A stretch of 35,558 nt of DNA. It comes from WVWN01 sp964563535. Its GTDB lineage: Bacteria > RBG-13-66-14 > B26-G2 > WVWN01. Where the stretch lies: the NCBI GenBank assembly GCA_964563535.1, contig CAZLXP010000016.1, forward strand, positions 1 through 35,558, given 5' to 3'. Shown here one piece after another: positions 15,710 to 23,986 of the stretch; position 1 is the first letter of the stretch; each line of letters opens with the position of its first letter. The position numbers and the translations under genes were made by a program. The notes under the pieces were generated by a model that saw nothing but the letters and a program-made list of their open reading frames with translations, was not told the origin of the DNA and did not search any database.

Positions 15710-16672
15710 CTATTTTTCCCGTCGTTTTTTGCTCCGCTGGCCGCCGGCGTGAGGGTGGTAGCGGTCGTAGACGTCGCGGAGGCGGCTGGCCGTGACGTGG
15801 GCGTATATGGCGGTCGTCGCGACGTTTTCATGGCCCAGGAGTTCGCGGATGGTCTCGAGGTCGGCGCCGGCGTCCAGCATGTGGGTCGCGAAGGTATGGC
15901 GCCAGGTGTGGGGGCTGACGCCCGGGCCGCCGGTGCGGGCGACGAGGCGGTGGACGCTCCGTTCGGACAACGGTTTGCCGCGCCGGCTTAGAAATAACTT
16001 CCGTTCGGCCGCCGCGGGTTCGAATTTATCGCGGACTACGAGATATCCGGCGACGGCCGCGGCCGCTTTCGCGCCGGTAGGTACGACCCTCATCTTGTCG
16101 CCTTTGCCGATGACGGTCGCGAGCTCGCGCTTGACGTCGACGTCGCCTACTCCCAGCGCCACGAGTTCGCCCACGCGGAGGCCGGCGCCGTAGAGGAGCT
16201 CCAACAGGGCCCAATCGCGAACGGCGCGCGCCGCGGCCCTTTCGCGCACGCGTTGGTCCTTGAAGCGGGTCGTCGTCGGTGCTTTCGCCCGGGCTTCGGC
16301 GCCGTCGAGCACGGCCGCGGCTTCATCGACCTTCAGGTACGTGGGTAGAGCGCTCGCGAACTTGGGCGACCTCAGCGCTTCCGCCGGGTTGTCGTTTATG
16401 AGGCCTTTGTGCTTTAGGTATTTGTAAAACCGTCGAAACGAGGAGAGCTTGCGCGCGAGCGACCGCGGCCCCACGCCCCCTTCGCGGAGGTAGACTAAAA
16501 AATGTCGCAGGTCCAACGGCGTGAAGGCGGTTAGGTCTCGCCCCGGGTCGTACGCCGCCGCGAACGCCGCGAGCTGCCGAAGGTCGCCGCCGTAGCCGCG
16601 GACGGTGTGCCGCGACGCCCGCTCGACGTGGGTGAGGTAGGAAAGGAAGGAGGCGATTTCGTCTTCGGCCAT
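15710..16672 (-). CDS. Tyrosine recombinase, XerC/XerD type
   Basis: 320 residues. The catalytic set of a tyrosine recombinase is complete: Arg in YGAGLRVGELVAL, Lys in VIGKGDKMRVVP, His-x-x-Arg in SPHTWRHTFATHML, His in ELLGHENVATT and the Tyr nucleophile in AIYAHVT. The N-terminal SAM-like DNA-binding domain shows LSYLTHVERASRHTVRGYGGDLRQL and SLARKLSSFRRFYKYL. The size and spacing fit chromosome-dimer resolvases of the XerC/D group rather than phage integrases, and no attachment sites or phage genes lie nearby. There is an internal insertion of about 20 residues (AEARAKAPTTTRFKDQRVRERAAAR) before the catalytic Arg. It starts four bases after the PHP gene stop, so it is in an operon. Confidence 0.9.
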   Translation of the reverse strand: MAEDEIASFLSYLTHVERASRHTVRGYGGDLRQLAAFAAAYDPGRDLTAFTPLDLRHFLVYLREGGVGPRSLARKLSSFRRFYKYLKHKGLINDNPAEALRSPKFASALPTYLKVDEAAAVLDGAEARAKAPTTTRFKDQRVRERAAARAVRDWALLELLYGAGLRVGELVALGVGDVDVKRELATVIGKGDKMRVVPTGAKAAAAVAGYLVVRDKFEPAAAERKLFLSRRGKPLSERSVHRLVARTGGPGVSPHTWRHTFATHMLDAGADLETIRELLGHENVATTAIYAHVTASRLRDVYDRYHPHAGGQRSKKRREK

Positions 16673-16676
16673 GGCG

Positions 16677-17390
16677 TCACGTTTTTTTTCGCTCGGGCAA
16701 AAAGACGCGGCCTTCGGGAATGCCGAATCGCTCTATCATGCGAAGCGGATACTCCAAGGCGAAGAGCTCGTCGCGGCGGTGGGCGTCCGAGCCGACGGCG
16801 AAATTAAGGCCCATCTCTAAAGCGAGCTCGATTTGCCTCGCCCCCGGGACCATCCAGCGGCCGCTTATCTCGACGGCGACGCCGTGCGCCGCCGCCGCCG
16901 CCCAGAGCTCGCCGCACCGTCGTTCGTCCCATATTTGGTCGTAGCGTTGGCTTAGGGGAGCGGGGAGGTACGTCGGATGGGCTATGACGTCGAGAGGGTC
17001 CTCGGCGAGCGCTCTTAACATTGCCTCCATATACGCGCGCTGGAAGGCGTCCACGTCGTCCGGTAGGTCCGTCCCCCAAAAGAAATATTTTTTATCGCCG
17101 ACGGCGAGCGCGTGGACGCCGCCCATGAGGTAGTCGAGCTCGGCCAGGCGGCCGTCGTCGACCGGTATGTTTTCGCCGATGCAGTATTCGGCGCCCAAGA
17201 GGAGGCCGTGTTGGCGTACGTCGGCGACGTACCCGTCAAAGGCGGCCGCTTCGAACATTTTGTGATAAGGCGAGAGGTGGTCGCAGATGCCGGCGACGAC
17301 CTTCGCCCGGCGGGCGCGGCGCGCAACCTCCGCGACGGCGAGCGGGCTATCGGAGTGGACCGTATGGATATGGAGGTCTATTTTTTGCAT
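16677..17390 (-). CDS. PHP-domain phosphoesterase
   Basis: 237 residues from ATG 17390; the frame is open upstream but is only a shadow of the propeller gene. The PHP metal motifs are in order: D-L-H-I-H-T at residues 5-10, CDHL at about 38-41, LGAEYCI (Glu), VHAL, DVIAHPTYL, VEIS and SDAHRRDE near the C-terminus. This pattern matches the trinuclear-metal PHP phosphatases such as histidinol-phosphatase-like and YcdX-like proteins. No polymerase domain is attached. The exact substrate is unknown; phosphate monoesters or nucleotides are the family expectation. It is cotranscribed with the Xer gene downstream and probably with the propeller gene upstream. Confidence 0.85.
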   Translation of the reverse strand: MQKIDLHIHTVHSDSPLAVAEVARRARRAKVVAGICDHLSPYHKMFEAAAFDGYVADVRQHGLLLGAEYCIGENIPVDDGRLAELDYLMGGVHALAVGDKKYFFWGTDLPDDVDAFQRAYMEAMLRALAEDPLDVIAHPTYLPAPLSQRYDQIWDERRCGELWAAAAAHGVAVEISGRWMVPGARQIELALEMGLNFAVGSDAHRRDELFALEYPLRMIERFGIPEGRVFLPERKKT

Positions 17391-17437
17391 GGGCGCGCGA
17401 AAGCGGGGGCCGCGGCCCCTCGGCCGAGGAATACCGG

Positions 17438-18433
17438 CTATCTCATACCCGGGTCGCTGTAGACGGCGACGGGATTGGCAAACCCGGCGAAACGTTCCCC
17501 GTCGGTAGGTTCGCCGGTGTTCCCTTTCAATTTCCAGACGACGAAGTCGTAGCCGTCCGCGACCCAGAGCGACATGTCGGCGGCGTTGGCGGCGAGCGCG
17601 TTGGGCCGGCGGCACTTTTCGTTCGTCCAGCGGAGGGTGCCGTCTCCCTTGAGAGATACGATTTTGCCGGCGTCGGCGTCGGCGGCGAAGCAAAAGCCGG
17701 TTCGGGGGTTGACGGCGACGGCGGTGGGCGACTCCAGCGCGCGCGACGCCGCGACCACTTCGCCCGAGGGCTTCAATTTTACCACCCGGCCGTTCCCGGT
17801 ATCGGCGACCCACAGGTAACCGTAGCCGCCGTCGAAGGCTAGCCCTTGCGGGTCGTTATATCCGTAAAAGGTTAAGATGGGCCGGGCCCAGCGGTCGCAA
17901 CGCACGACGGCGTTCGCGCACGCGACGTAGACTTCGCCCCGTCGCGCGTCGACGGCCACGGCCCGCGGCTCCGTCAAACCGCCGAGTTGGGCGCGGATGT
18001 TCCCGCGTTCCGATAATTTGTAAATCGTGCCGTGCGCCCGGTCGACCACCCAAACGGCGTCCTCTTTGGGGAAGTACGCCAGCGCCACCGGTTGGCCGAA
18101 GCCGTAGAGCGTTTTTTCCACCACGCCCCGCGAGGTCAACCGGAAGACCCGGCCGCCGTCGGCATCCGCTACCCAACAGTAGCCCTTGTAAGAATCGAAG
18201 ACGACGGCCACGGGCCGACCCAGGTCCGGCGAGGAGGCGACGGCGGCGTTGCAGGTCTTGTTGACCTTGACGACGCGGCCGGTTCCCTCGTCCGCCACCC
18301 ACGTCGTCCCGGGTTCCGAGGTCTCGGGACTGATGACCGGCGGCGCGCAGGCCACGTTGATTAACGCCGCCGCGGTCGCCGTCTTTGCGGCGAGATGAAT
18401 AATTTTCGCGTTCATGCGACGTAAAAATAACAT
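17438..18433 (-). CDS. NHL-type beta-propeller protein, probable lipoprotein
   Basis: 331 residues from ATG 18433 (ATG 18415 is an alternative). The hydrophobic N-terminus ends in INVACAPP, a loose lipobox with Cys that would anchor the protein to a membrane. Six blade-like repeats then run to the end, each with a [W/F]-V-A-D-x-x-x-G-x-[V/I] core: TWVADEGTGRVVKV, CWVADADGGRVFRL, VWVVDRAHGTIYKL, VYVACANAVVRC, LWVADTGNGRVVKL, CFAADADAGKIVSL, LWVADGYDFVVWKL. This is the NHL/SMP-30-like propeller pattern. It does not carry the SLGR C-terminal tag (it ends YSDPGMR), so tagged and lipid-anchored proteins seem to be separate classes here. Confidence 0.75.
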   Translation of the reverse strand: MLFLRRMNAKIIHLAAKTATAAALINVACAPPVISPETSEPGTTWVADEGTGRVVKVNKTCNAAVASSPDLGRPVAVVFDSYKGYCWVADADGGRVFRLTSRGVVEKTLYGFGQPVALAYFPKEDAVWVVDRAHGTIYKLSERGNIRAQLGGLTEPRAVAVDARRGEVYVACANAVVRCDRWARPILTFYGYNDPQGLAFDGGYGYLWVADTGNGRVVKLKPSGEVVAASRALESPTAVAVNPRTGFCFAADADAGKIVSLKGDGTLRWTNEKCRRPNALAANAADMSLWVADGYDFVVWKLKGNTGEPTDGERFAGFANPVAVYSDPGMR

Positions 18434-18686
18434 ATGCCCCGAGCCATATCAATTAAGAACGGCGGGACGAAGGTCGCGGCTTTGGCGCCCGGGCGTCGCC
18501 GCGTCGGCGAAGCCGGCGCGTTTGACTTGCTTAAACCGACGGCTAGTCGTATATTTATTTAGGCGGTGGATAGGGCGCGCCGTGTCAATAAGGGGACGTT
18601 TCCCTTATCGTTGATATCGGCGGTACGCTGAATCTTGTGTCGGCACGCGCGGAGCGAAAGCTTCGCTAAGCCGAGGGGAAACCATT

Positions 18687-19286
18687 ATGCTACGGACGAT
18701 AGGCACGGCGCTGGCGGCCGCGGTTTTTTGCGCCGCGTGCGGCGAAGATGTCAGCGGCCCGGGTAAACCCGCGGGTTCTTATTGGCCCGCGCAAGACAAA
18801 ACGTTTTGGCGGTGGGAGGGGCGGTGGCAGGACCTCTCGGGCAAAAGGGTGGGGGGCGCGTTCGCCATCGAGGCCGTCATAGCCGGCACGACGCGCGACG
18901 GCCAGGGCAGGCCGGTGAAGATATGGCGGATGGCCGAGAGGGACGGCGATTACTATTTTCGCGTAGCCGGCGACGAGATCTGGACGAATTGGACCGAGAC
19001 CGACCCCCAAGCGCCTTACTACCTGTGGTTAAAATTGCCGCCCGCGAACGGCCAATATTGGGAAGACGATAAACACCGCGTTTCCGTCGTAGGGCCGCTC
19101 GAGCTCGCCGTGCCGTTCGGCGCCTATGGCGACGTCTATCGGGCCCGTTATGAATACGTTCAAGAGCCGGGCCGTTACGAAGTCTGGTGGTACGCCGCCG
19201 GCGTCGGTTGCATCAAGTACGAACACTACTTGCCGGGGGAGAAACACGAGTTGGTGGAGCTGGCGGAATTCAAGCCCGGGGGATAA
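18687..19286 (+). CDS. Lipoprotein of unknown function
   Basis: 199 residues from ATG 18687, with ribosome site GAGGGGA upstream. MLRTIGTALAAAVFCAACGED has the lipobox FCAAC, giving lipidation at Cys18. The mature part is rich in Trp and Tyr and reads as an all-beta domain: YWPAQDKTFWRWEGRWQDL, RPVKIWRMAERDGDYYF, DEIWTNWTETD, APYYLWLKLPPANGQYW, VYRARYEYVQEPGRYEVWWYAAGVGCIKYEHY. The final segment (YAAGVGCIKYE followed by L-x-x-F) resembles the close of lipoprotein beta-sandwiches in which G-V-G-x-I/V-K marks the last strands. It is followed at once by the archaemetzincin frame, so the two are probably cotranscribed. Confidence 0.75.
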   Translation: MLRTIGTALAAAVFCAACGEDVSGPGKPAGSYWPAQDKTFWRWEGRWQDLSGKRVGGAFAIEAVIAGTTRDGQGRPVKIWRMAERDGDYYFRVAGDEIWTNWTETDPQAPYYLWLKLPPANGQYWEDDKHRVSVVGPLELAVPFGAYGDVYRARYEYVQEPGRYEVWWYAAGVGCIKYEHYLPGEKHELVELAEFKPGG

Positions 19287-19389
19287 CGAATCCGAAGAGT
19301 TATTTTTCCGCGGCACCTGCGGCCGCCGGCCGGAGCGGCTAGTCGATATAAACGTCAAAGAACATTTACCTTCGGTCGTAATTAGCGTC

Positions 19390-20133
19390 GTGGTGGCCGC
19401 GGCGGCGGCGTTCGTTTTGTACGTATATTTACGGCCCGCCGCGGCGCCGACGGTCGAGGAGGGTTTTTTCGCCCCGGCGGGGAAAATTTGCGTTGTGCCC
19501 ATCGGCGAGGTCGCGCCTGGCGACCTCGCCTTCGTGTCGGACGTCGTCGCGGCGTCGTTCGGGCGAGAGGTCGTCGTCTGCGAAGCGCTCCCGGTCCAGG
19601 AATCGTATTATCACCCGGAAAGAGGCCAATACGGCGCCAACGGTTTCCTCAGGTACGTGGAAGCGAACGCGCCCCGCGGGGCGTACCGGGTAGTGGGGGT
19701 TACCGCCCAGGACGTATTCGCCGGCGATTTGAACTTTCTATTCGGCATAGGCCGGTGCCCGGGGAAATGCGCCGTGGTCTCGACGTATCGCCTCGGTTTC
19801 TATTGCGATACGCCCGAAAGACGGTTGGTTCGGCTGGCGAAGTTGACCGTTCACGAGACGGGCCACGCCTTCGGCCTGCTCCATTGCCGGCAGCCGCTAT
19901 GCATAATGAAATTCGCGGAGGGGTACGCCGCGTTGGACCGCGTGAGGCTCGCGACGTGCGCGCGATGCGAGCGAAACCTCTGCGCGACGGCGGCTTTGGA
20001 CGCGGAGGAACGGCGCCGGGAGTTGGAACGGGTCCTGAGGGAGCACGGCCTGTGGGAGGATTTGGGCGGCGCCGCCGGCCTCGCGCCGCCGCCGGCGCCC
20101 GCGGACCTTTCGCCCGAGAAACTTTTGCCGTGA
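19390..20133 (+). CDS. amzA: Archaemetzincin-type metalloprotease with N-terminal membrane anchor; start uncertain
   Basis: Archaemetzincins are zinc aminopeptidase-like metzincins. The catalytic motif H-E-T-G-H-A-F-G-L-L-H-C is complete (two zinc His, catalytic Glu, third His), followed by PLCIMKF and CARC, giving the four cysteines of the family's second zinc site. ALPVQESYYHPERGQYGANGFL and GVTAQDVFAGDLNFLFGIG are family blocks. Unusually, a hydrophobic helix (VVAAAAAFVLYVYL) precedes the domain, so this copy is probably membrane-tethered and external, whereas the family is normally soluble. GTG 19390 is the first plausible start codon, but it lacks a ribosome site. The in-frame sequence upstream (NVKEHLPSVVIS) looks like the true N-terminal flank, so the start may be non-canonical or coupled to the lipoprotein. 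Confidence 0.75.
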   Translation: MVAAAAAFVLYVYLRPAAAPTVEEGFFAPAGKICVVPIGEVAPGDLAFVSDVVAASFGREVVVCEALPVQESYYHPERGQYGANGFLRYVEANAPRGAYRVVGVTAQDVFAGDLNFLFGIGRCPGKCAVVSTYRLGFYCDTPERRLVRLAKLTVHETGHAFGLLHCRQPLCIMKFAEGYAALDRVRLATCARCERNLCATAALDAEERRRELERVLREHGLWEDLGGAAGLAPPPAPADLSPEKLLP

Positions 20134-20175
20134 CCCCGCTGGCGGCGGTAGACCCGTCAATCGGCTAAGGATTTC

Positions 20176-20619
20176 CTAATATTGCATATATACGTGGATG
20201 ACCAGGCTTTTTTGGGCCAACGCGAATTTGGCGTCGTCGAAGTCGAGCCGTTCCATGGAACCGGCGGGGTTGTTCGAGGCGCCGTAGCCTTCCGTCGGGA
20301 CTTTAAAGAGGTTGCGGTCCATTACGCCGTTCGAATTTTCGTCGTGCAAGACGGCGACCGCGTACGTGCCGTAGGGAACGTCGGTGAGGTCGGCTCGGGC
20401 CTCGTAGTTTTTGATATTAACGCGGGCCACTTTCCGCGCTTGCGCGGTCGCATCGGGGAAACCGTCCTTCGAGCTGAACAGCGCGACGCGGGCTTCGCCG
20501 GCGTCGCTGCGGAAGCCTTCCATGTAAACGGTAATCTCGCCCCGCGACGCCGTGAGCTGCGCCGGCGCGGCGCCGCCCATAACCCACACGATGATCGCGA
20601 CGGCTAACGCCCTTCTCAT
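20176..20619 (-). CDS. DUF2141-family secreted protein
   Basis: 147 residues with a signal peptide (MRRALAVAIIVWVMGGAAPA). The mature part shows the hallmarks of DUF2141: GEITVYMEGFRSDAGEARVALFSSKDGFPD, then YGTYAVAVLHDENSNGVMDRNLFKVPTEGYGASNN. The H-D-E-N-x-N-G-x-M-D segment looks calcium-binding. The family is a beta-sandwich of unknown function found in many Gram-negative-type bacteria. It is convergent with the archaemetzincin gene and divergent from the in-frame-TGA gene at 20747. Confidence 0.85.
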   Translation of the reverse strand: MRRALAVAIIVWVMGGAAPAQLTASRGEITVYMEGFRSDAGEARVALFSSKDGFPDATAQARKVARVNIKNYEARADLTDVPYGTYAVAVLHDENSNGVMDRNLFKVPTEGYGASNNPAGSMERLDFDDAKFALAQKSLVIHVYMQY

Positions 20620-20686
20620 TTGCGGGTGCCTCGCTTTTCGTCACTGTGCCGTTCTACGCGCTTTTTCTCGTCGTTCCCCGCTATGG

Positions 20687-20714
20687 TGACGGCGGCCTTG
20701 GTTTATGATATAAT
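20687..20714 (+). promoter_or_regulatory. Sigma-70-type promoter for the in-frame-TGA gene at 20747
   Basis: A perfect TATAAT (20709-20714) lies 16 bp after GTGACG (20687-20692). A GGAGG ribosome site follows at 20735-20739. Confidence 0.5.
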
Positions 20715-20746
20715 AAAAATAGTAAAAGATACAAGGAGGCGTAAAG

Positions 20747-21373
20747 GTGCGAAATATTCTGACTTTAAGCGCGGCCCTTGCGGTCTCGGCCGCGGCGTTC
20801 GGCGGCGAAGTAGTAGTCGGCAACAAGGAATTCAACCTCAATATCCCGTTCTGCGGGTCTTGAGGGCCCCAGTACCGGGTCCAGGTGTTGGCCCTCCAAA
20901 GCGAATTGAACTTCAACGGCCCGGTGACGCGGGTCGACTATCAATCGTACGGTACGTACGCCCCGGGTTATTTTTACGAATTCGAGATGAAGCTCTGCCA
21001 CACGCCGCTTTCGGAGCTTACGACCAACTTCCAAAACAACTACGGCGGCAATACGCCGGTACTCGTGGCTGCGGCGCACCCGTTTACGATTAACGCCCGG
21101 GCCGACGAGTGGTTCGGCGCGGCGTGCACGACTCCCTTCGTTTACAACAACCGCGATAATTTGATCGTCGAGGTGCGCTGGCGCAACCAGGAGCTCACCA
21201 CCAGGATCGAGGTGTGGGCGTATGTCGCCGGCTCGAATCGCCTCCTCATATATAAAGAGTATAGCGCGACGGAAGGCGACCTCTCGACCAAGACGGACCG
21301 CTTGCGCCTCACGTTCAGCGGCGCGCCGGTAACGGCTACGTCGCTCGGTAGAATCAAAGCGGTCCTCCGCTGA
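20747..21373 (+). CDS. Secreted SLGR-tagged protein with in-frame TGA at codon 39 (candidate selenoprotein, family I)
   Basis: GTG 20747 follows AGGAGGCG. A signal peptide (RNILTLSAALAVSAAAFG) leads to NIPFCGS, then TGA 20861-20863, then GPQYRVQVLAL. The frame continues open to a terminal TGA at 21371-21373, so the same codon would be read two ways in one gene. 208 residues result. Homology to the genes at 27194 and 32929 runs on both sides of the TGA: [V/I]GN...PF before it, then KLCHTPLSELTTNFQNNYGGNTPV, WFG, F-Y-N-x-R-D-N-L-I-V-E-V-R-W and a final SLGRIKAVLR. The TGA context is C-G-S-U-G, a CxxU arrangement. A downstream hairpin strongly resembles the classic SECIS. The conserved Cys of the CHT motif could pair with Sec. 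Function unknown. Confidence 0.75.
20877..20894 (+). promoter_or_regulatory. Candidate bacterial SECIS hairpin, 14-31 nt after TGA 20861
   Basis: The stem is GGG, bulged U, CCA; the loop is GGUGU; the return strand is UGG CCC. This equals three pairs, a bulged U, three pairs ending in A-U, and a loop beginning GGU, the same architecture as the upper hairpin of E. coli fdhF (from memory), shifted by two bases. An outer GGGCC (20864-20868) could alternatively pair with GGCCC (20890-20894). No folding energy was computed. Confidence 0.6.
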
Positions 21374-21381
21374 GGGCGTTG

Positions 21382-23640
21382 CTAGAACAGTTCGTACGGG
21401 TCGACGTCGACCTTTACTTCCACCGGCCCTTTGCGCCGCACAAGCGCGGCGAGCTCAGCGGCCGCCTTTTCTATTTCGGGAAGCGCGGCCTTAATTAATA
21501 TTTGCCAGCGGCGCCCGCCCCGGGCGCGTGCGACCGGCGCCGGCATCGGCCCCAATACCTTCGCGGCCGGGCCGAAAATTTCCTCCAGCCGCGCCCCAAT
21601 CCCGGACGGGCTCGTCGCCGCGGCGGCCGGCTTCCTTTCCGTTACGACGACGTTGACGAGATGGGTATACGGCGGCAGCTCGAGGCGCCGTCGGAAGGCG
21701 AGCTCTCGCTCGGCGAAAGCGTCGTAGTCGTCGGCCGCGGCGGCCGCTACCGCGTAGTGGCCCGGGAAGAAAGTTTGAATTATTACCCGGCGCCGCGCGG
21801 CCGCGGGCTCGAGCATCCGCCTTATCGTCCGGAAGGTTTGTTCGGAAGCGCGGAAGTCGGGCAGGTTCATGGCGGTATCGGCGTTGGCGAGGGCCGCGAG
21901 GGTGACGTCGCCGTCGTCGAGCGCCCGGAGCGCCATGTGCGTTCCTACGGCGACGTCGTAAACGCCCGCGGCGAAATCGCGCCAGAGCTTACGGACCTGG
22001 GTCGGCGTCCTCAGCGCGTCCGAGTCGACGCGCGCGACGCGGGCGCGGCCGAAGGCCAATTTGACCTCCGCGGCCAACTTCTCGGTCCCGAAGCCGACGC
22101 CCGTTAGCTTCTCCTTGCCGCAGGAGGGACAGCGGCGCGGCAGCGGTTCGCGCCGCATGCAGTAATGACACCGCAAGACTTCTTCGTCTTTATGGTACGT
22201 GAACGCCACGTCGCACCGGGCGCACGCCAGCGACCGGCCGCAGGCGTCGCAATAAATATACGGTACGTAACCGCGCCGGTTTACCATTACCAGCGCGCGT
22301 TTGCCCGTGGCGAGGGTCCCCTGTAGGCCGCGGACCAAGGCCGCCGATAAGATGACCGGCCCCTCGGTCGCCGCCACCTTCGACATATCTACCAGCGTAA
22401 GCTTGGGTTGGTGGTCCTCCGGCGGCACGCGACGTAGCGCGGCATCGCCGGAGAGCACGCGGGCATAGGTCTCGAGCGAGGGTGCCGTCGCGGCCATCGC
22501 GAACGGCGCGGCCGCGGCCCGGGCCGCGCCGACGTCCCGGGCGTGGTAGTACGGCGCCCTCTCCCATTGTTTGTAAGCGTTATCCCCTTCCTCGATTATC
22601 ACCACCGCGGCGTCGCGCGGCAGCGGGAGAAAGAGCGCCGAACGCGTCCCCACGACGCGCGCGACGGTCCCGCGTCGGCACCGGCGGAAGACTTCCCACC
22701 TCGCCGCCGGCGACATCTCGGAATGATAAGGTTCAAAGGGCGCTCCCCAAAATTCCTCGCACCGCCGGCGGACGGCGGGGACGCGGTACATCTCGGGGAC
22801 GAGGACGAGGACCGACGCAGCGCCGGCGTCGCGCGCGAACGCGAGCGCTTTGTCCAGGCGGCGGCCGGCGGCCCCGGCCGTTATTACTACGGCCGAGGCC
22901 CTTGGCGAGGGGCCGGGCGCCGGCTTCGAAACAAGGCCCAGCGCTACGAGCCGCGCCCGCAGCAGGCGCCGGAGAGCGGTTCGCTCTTGGGCGCGGTGCC
23001 AATACCGGGCCGCGGGGAAGGGCCCTTCCGCCGCCGCCGCGACAATCGCTTGTCCCACCTTTCCGGTTTTCGCTGCGGCCGTTGCGGCGGCGTAGACGAG
23101 GAGGTCGTCGAGAGCGGGCCTCGTCGCGTACGGCTCGAGGCGGAGTACGTTTTTTTGGCAAAGGCGGCGTACGACGTCGCCGCGACCGGCGACTTTGGCG
23201 CCGAGCCACCCGGCGCGCCAAACCTCGGCCACGACGTTTTGTTCGTCGTCGGGCAGGGAGCTTAGGGCCGGGGCGGCGGCGAATTCCGCCGTCAGCGTTA
23301 GTTGGTCGTCTCGCGCGGAGTCGAGCGGTATCGGCAGCGCGAGGCTCGCCGTTTCGCCTACGGACGCCGCGTATCGGCGAGAGACGTACTCGAGCAGCTC
23401 CCATATATGGAGGGGAAATATAGGGTCGCAATCTTTTACGCGAGTGATTTTTTTAATTTGGACCTGAGAAGGAGGCCGGCTCGCCGGCCGGCCCGCCAGG
23501 CCGACCGCGAGCTTGGGGCCCAGTTCGACCTCGAGGCGGCTGCCGGGGGGTACCGGTTCCTCGCCGTCGAAGCCGTACGTAAAAGGGCCGAAGGGCGGGC
23601 GCGCGAAATGCACGTCGACGAATTTTTCGTACGCCATCAT
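21382..23640 (-). CDS. priA: Primosomal protein N' (PriA) with degenerate ATPase motifs
   Basis: 752 residues from ATG 23640 (the frame opens earlier inside a hairpin). PriA recognises stalled forks and reloads the replicative helicase. The N-terminal 3'-end binding domain (FVDVHFARPPFGPFTYGF, GSRLEVELG), the zinc cysteines (YCDACG, CARC, CHYC, CPSCG, about 470-530), GTRSALFLPLP and the C-terminal EREL...PPYTHLVNVV are all present. However, the Walker A site reads TAGAAGRRLDKAL (about 254-266) with no GKT, and the DEEH box reads IIEEGDNAYKQ (about 348-358), losing the Asp and His. It should therefore lack ATP-driven helicase activity, as is known for actinobacterial PriA-like proteins. Fork recognition and primosome assembly may remain. 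Confidence 0.88.
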   Translation of the reverse strand: MMAYEKFVDVHFARPPFGPFTYGFDGEEPVPPGSRLEVELGPKLAVGLAGRPASRPPSQVQIKKITRVKDCDPIFPLHIWELLEYVSRRYAASVGETASLALPIPLDSARDDQLTLTAEFAAAPALSSLPDDEQNVVAEVWRAGWLGAKVAGRGDVVRRLCQKNVLRLEPYATRPALDDLLVYAAATAAAKTGKVGQAIVAAAAEGPFPAARYWHRAQERTALRRLLRARLVALGLVSKPAPGPSPRASAVVITAGAAGRRLDKALAFARDAGAASVLVLVPEMYRVPAVRRRCEEFWGAPFEPYHSEMSPAARWEVFRRCRRGTVARVVGTRSALFLPLPRDAAVVIIEEGDNAYKQWERAPYYHARDVGAARAAAAPFAMAATAPSLETYARVLSGDAALRRVPPEDHQPKLTLVDMSKVAATEGPVILSAALVRGLQGTLATGKRALVMVNRRGYVPYIYCDACGRSLACARCDVAFTYHKDEEVLRCHYCMRREPLPRRCPSCGKEKLTGVGFGTEKLAAEVKLAFGRARVARVDSDALRTPTQVRKLWRDFAAGVYDVAVGTHMALRALDDGDVTLAALANADTAMNLPDFRASEQTFRTIRRMLEPAAARRRVIIQTFFPGHYAVAAAAADDYDAFAERELAFRRRLELPPYTHLVNVVVTERKPAAAATSPSGIGARLEEIFGPAAKVLGPMPAPVARARGGRRWQILIKAALPEIEKAAAELAALVRRKGPVEVKVDVDPYELF

Positions 23641-23656
23641 TCTATAATAACATAAA

Positions 23657-23685
23657 GCCGGGCGGCATGTCGTCAACCGCCCGGC
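23657..23685 (-). terminator. Hairpin between rpoZ and priA
   Basis: Nine-bp arms GCCGGGCGG / CCGCCCGGC around an 11-base loop, followed on the minus strand by TTTATGTTATTAT. It may act as a terminator or attenuator, lying only 17 bp before the priA start. Confidence 0.5.
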
Positions 23686-23706
23686 CCCATTACGGCGTCG
23701 GCGCTG

Positions 23707-23937
23707 CTAGTCGTCGCCGGTCATATCCTCACGTAAGTCGGCGCAGAAGCTGAAACCGCCTCCGATGAATTCTTCCAGCGCGATCATGGTTGCCTTCTCG
23801 TTCTCCAGACGTTCCTCGTATTTCGGATAATCGTCGAGGATTTGGCGGGCCCGGCGGGCAATGGCGAGCACCGTCGCGTAATCGTTGGGGGAATCCTCGA
23901 ATACTTTTTCGACCATAGCTTGTTCGTCTGCTTCCAT
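23707..23937 (-). CDS. rpoZ: Probable RNA polymerase omega subunit
   Basis: 76 residues from ATG 23937, with GGAGGT nine bases upstream. The core NDYATVLAIARRARQIL followed by NEKATMIALEEFIGG matches the omega pattern (R/N-Y-x-x-V-x-x-A-x-x-R-A-R-Q-L ... K-x-x-x-x-A-L-x-E-x-x-x-G), a small helical subunit that helps assemble beta-prime. The protein is acidic at both ends, and the usual N-terminal Arg of the first motif is Asn here, so the match is moderate. In many bacteria rpoZ sits near priA and gmk in a fork-restart/transcription neighbourhood; here priA follows directly, which supports the call. The main alternative is an unrelated small acidic protein. Confidence 0.65.
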   Translation of the reverse strand: MEADEQAMVEKVFEDSPNDYATVLAIARRARQILDDYPKYEERLENEKATMIALEEFIGGGFSFCADLREDMTGDD

Positions 23938-23986
23938 CCGGGCAGGACCTCCGCCTCGTATGCGGTCGCTTAAAGCATGCCATTCA

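Noticed and set aside
15710..16672. Integrase of a mobile element
   Set aside because: The sequence fits XerC/D. It lies in a housekeeping operon with no attachment-site repeats, tRNA or phage genes nearby.
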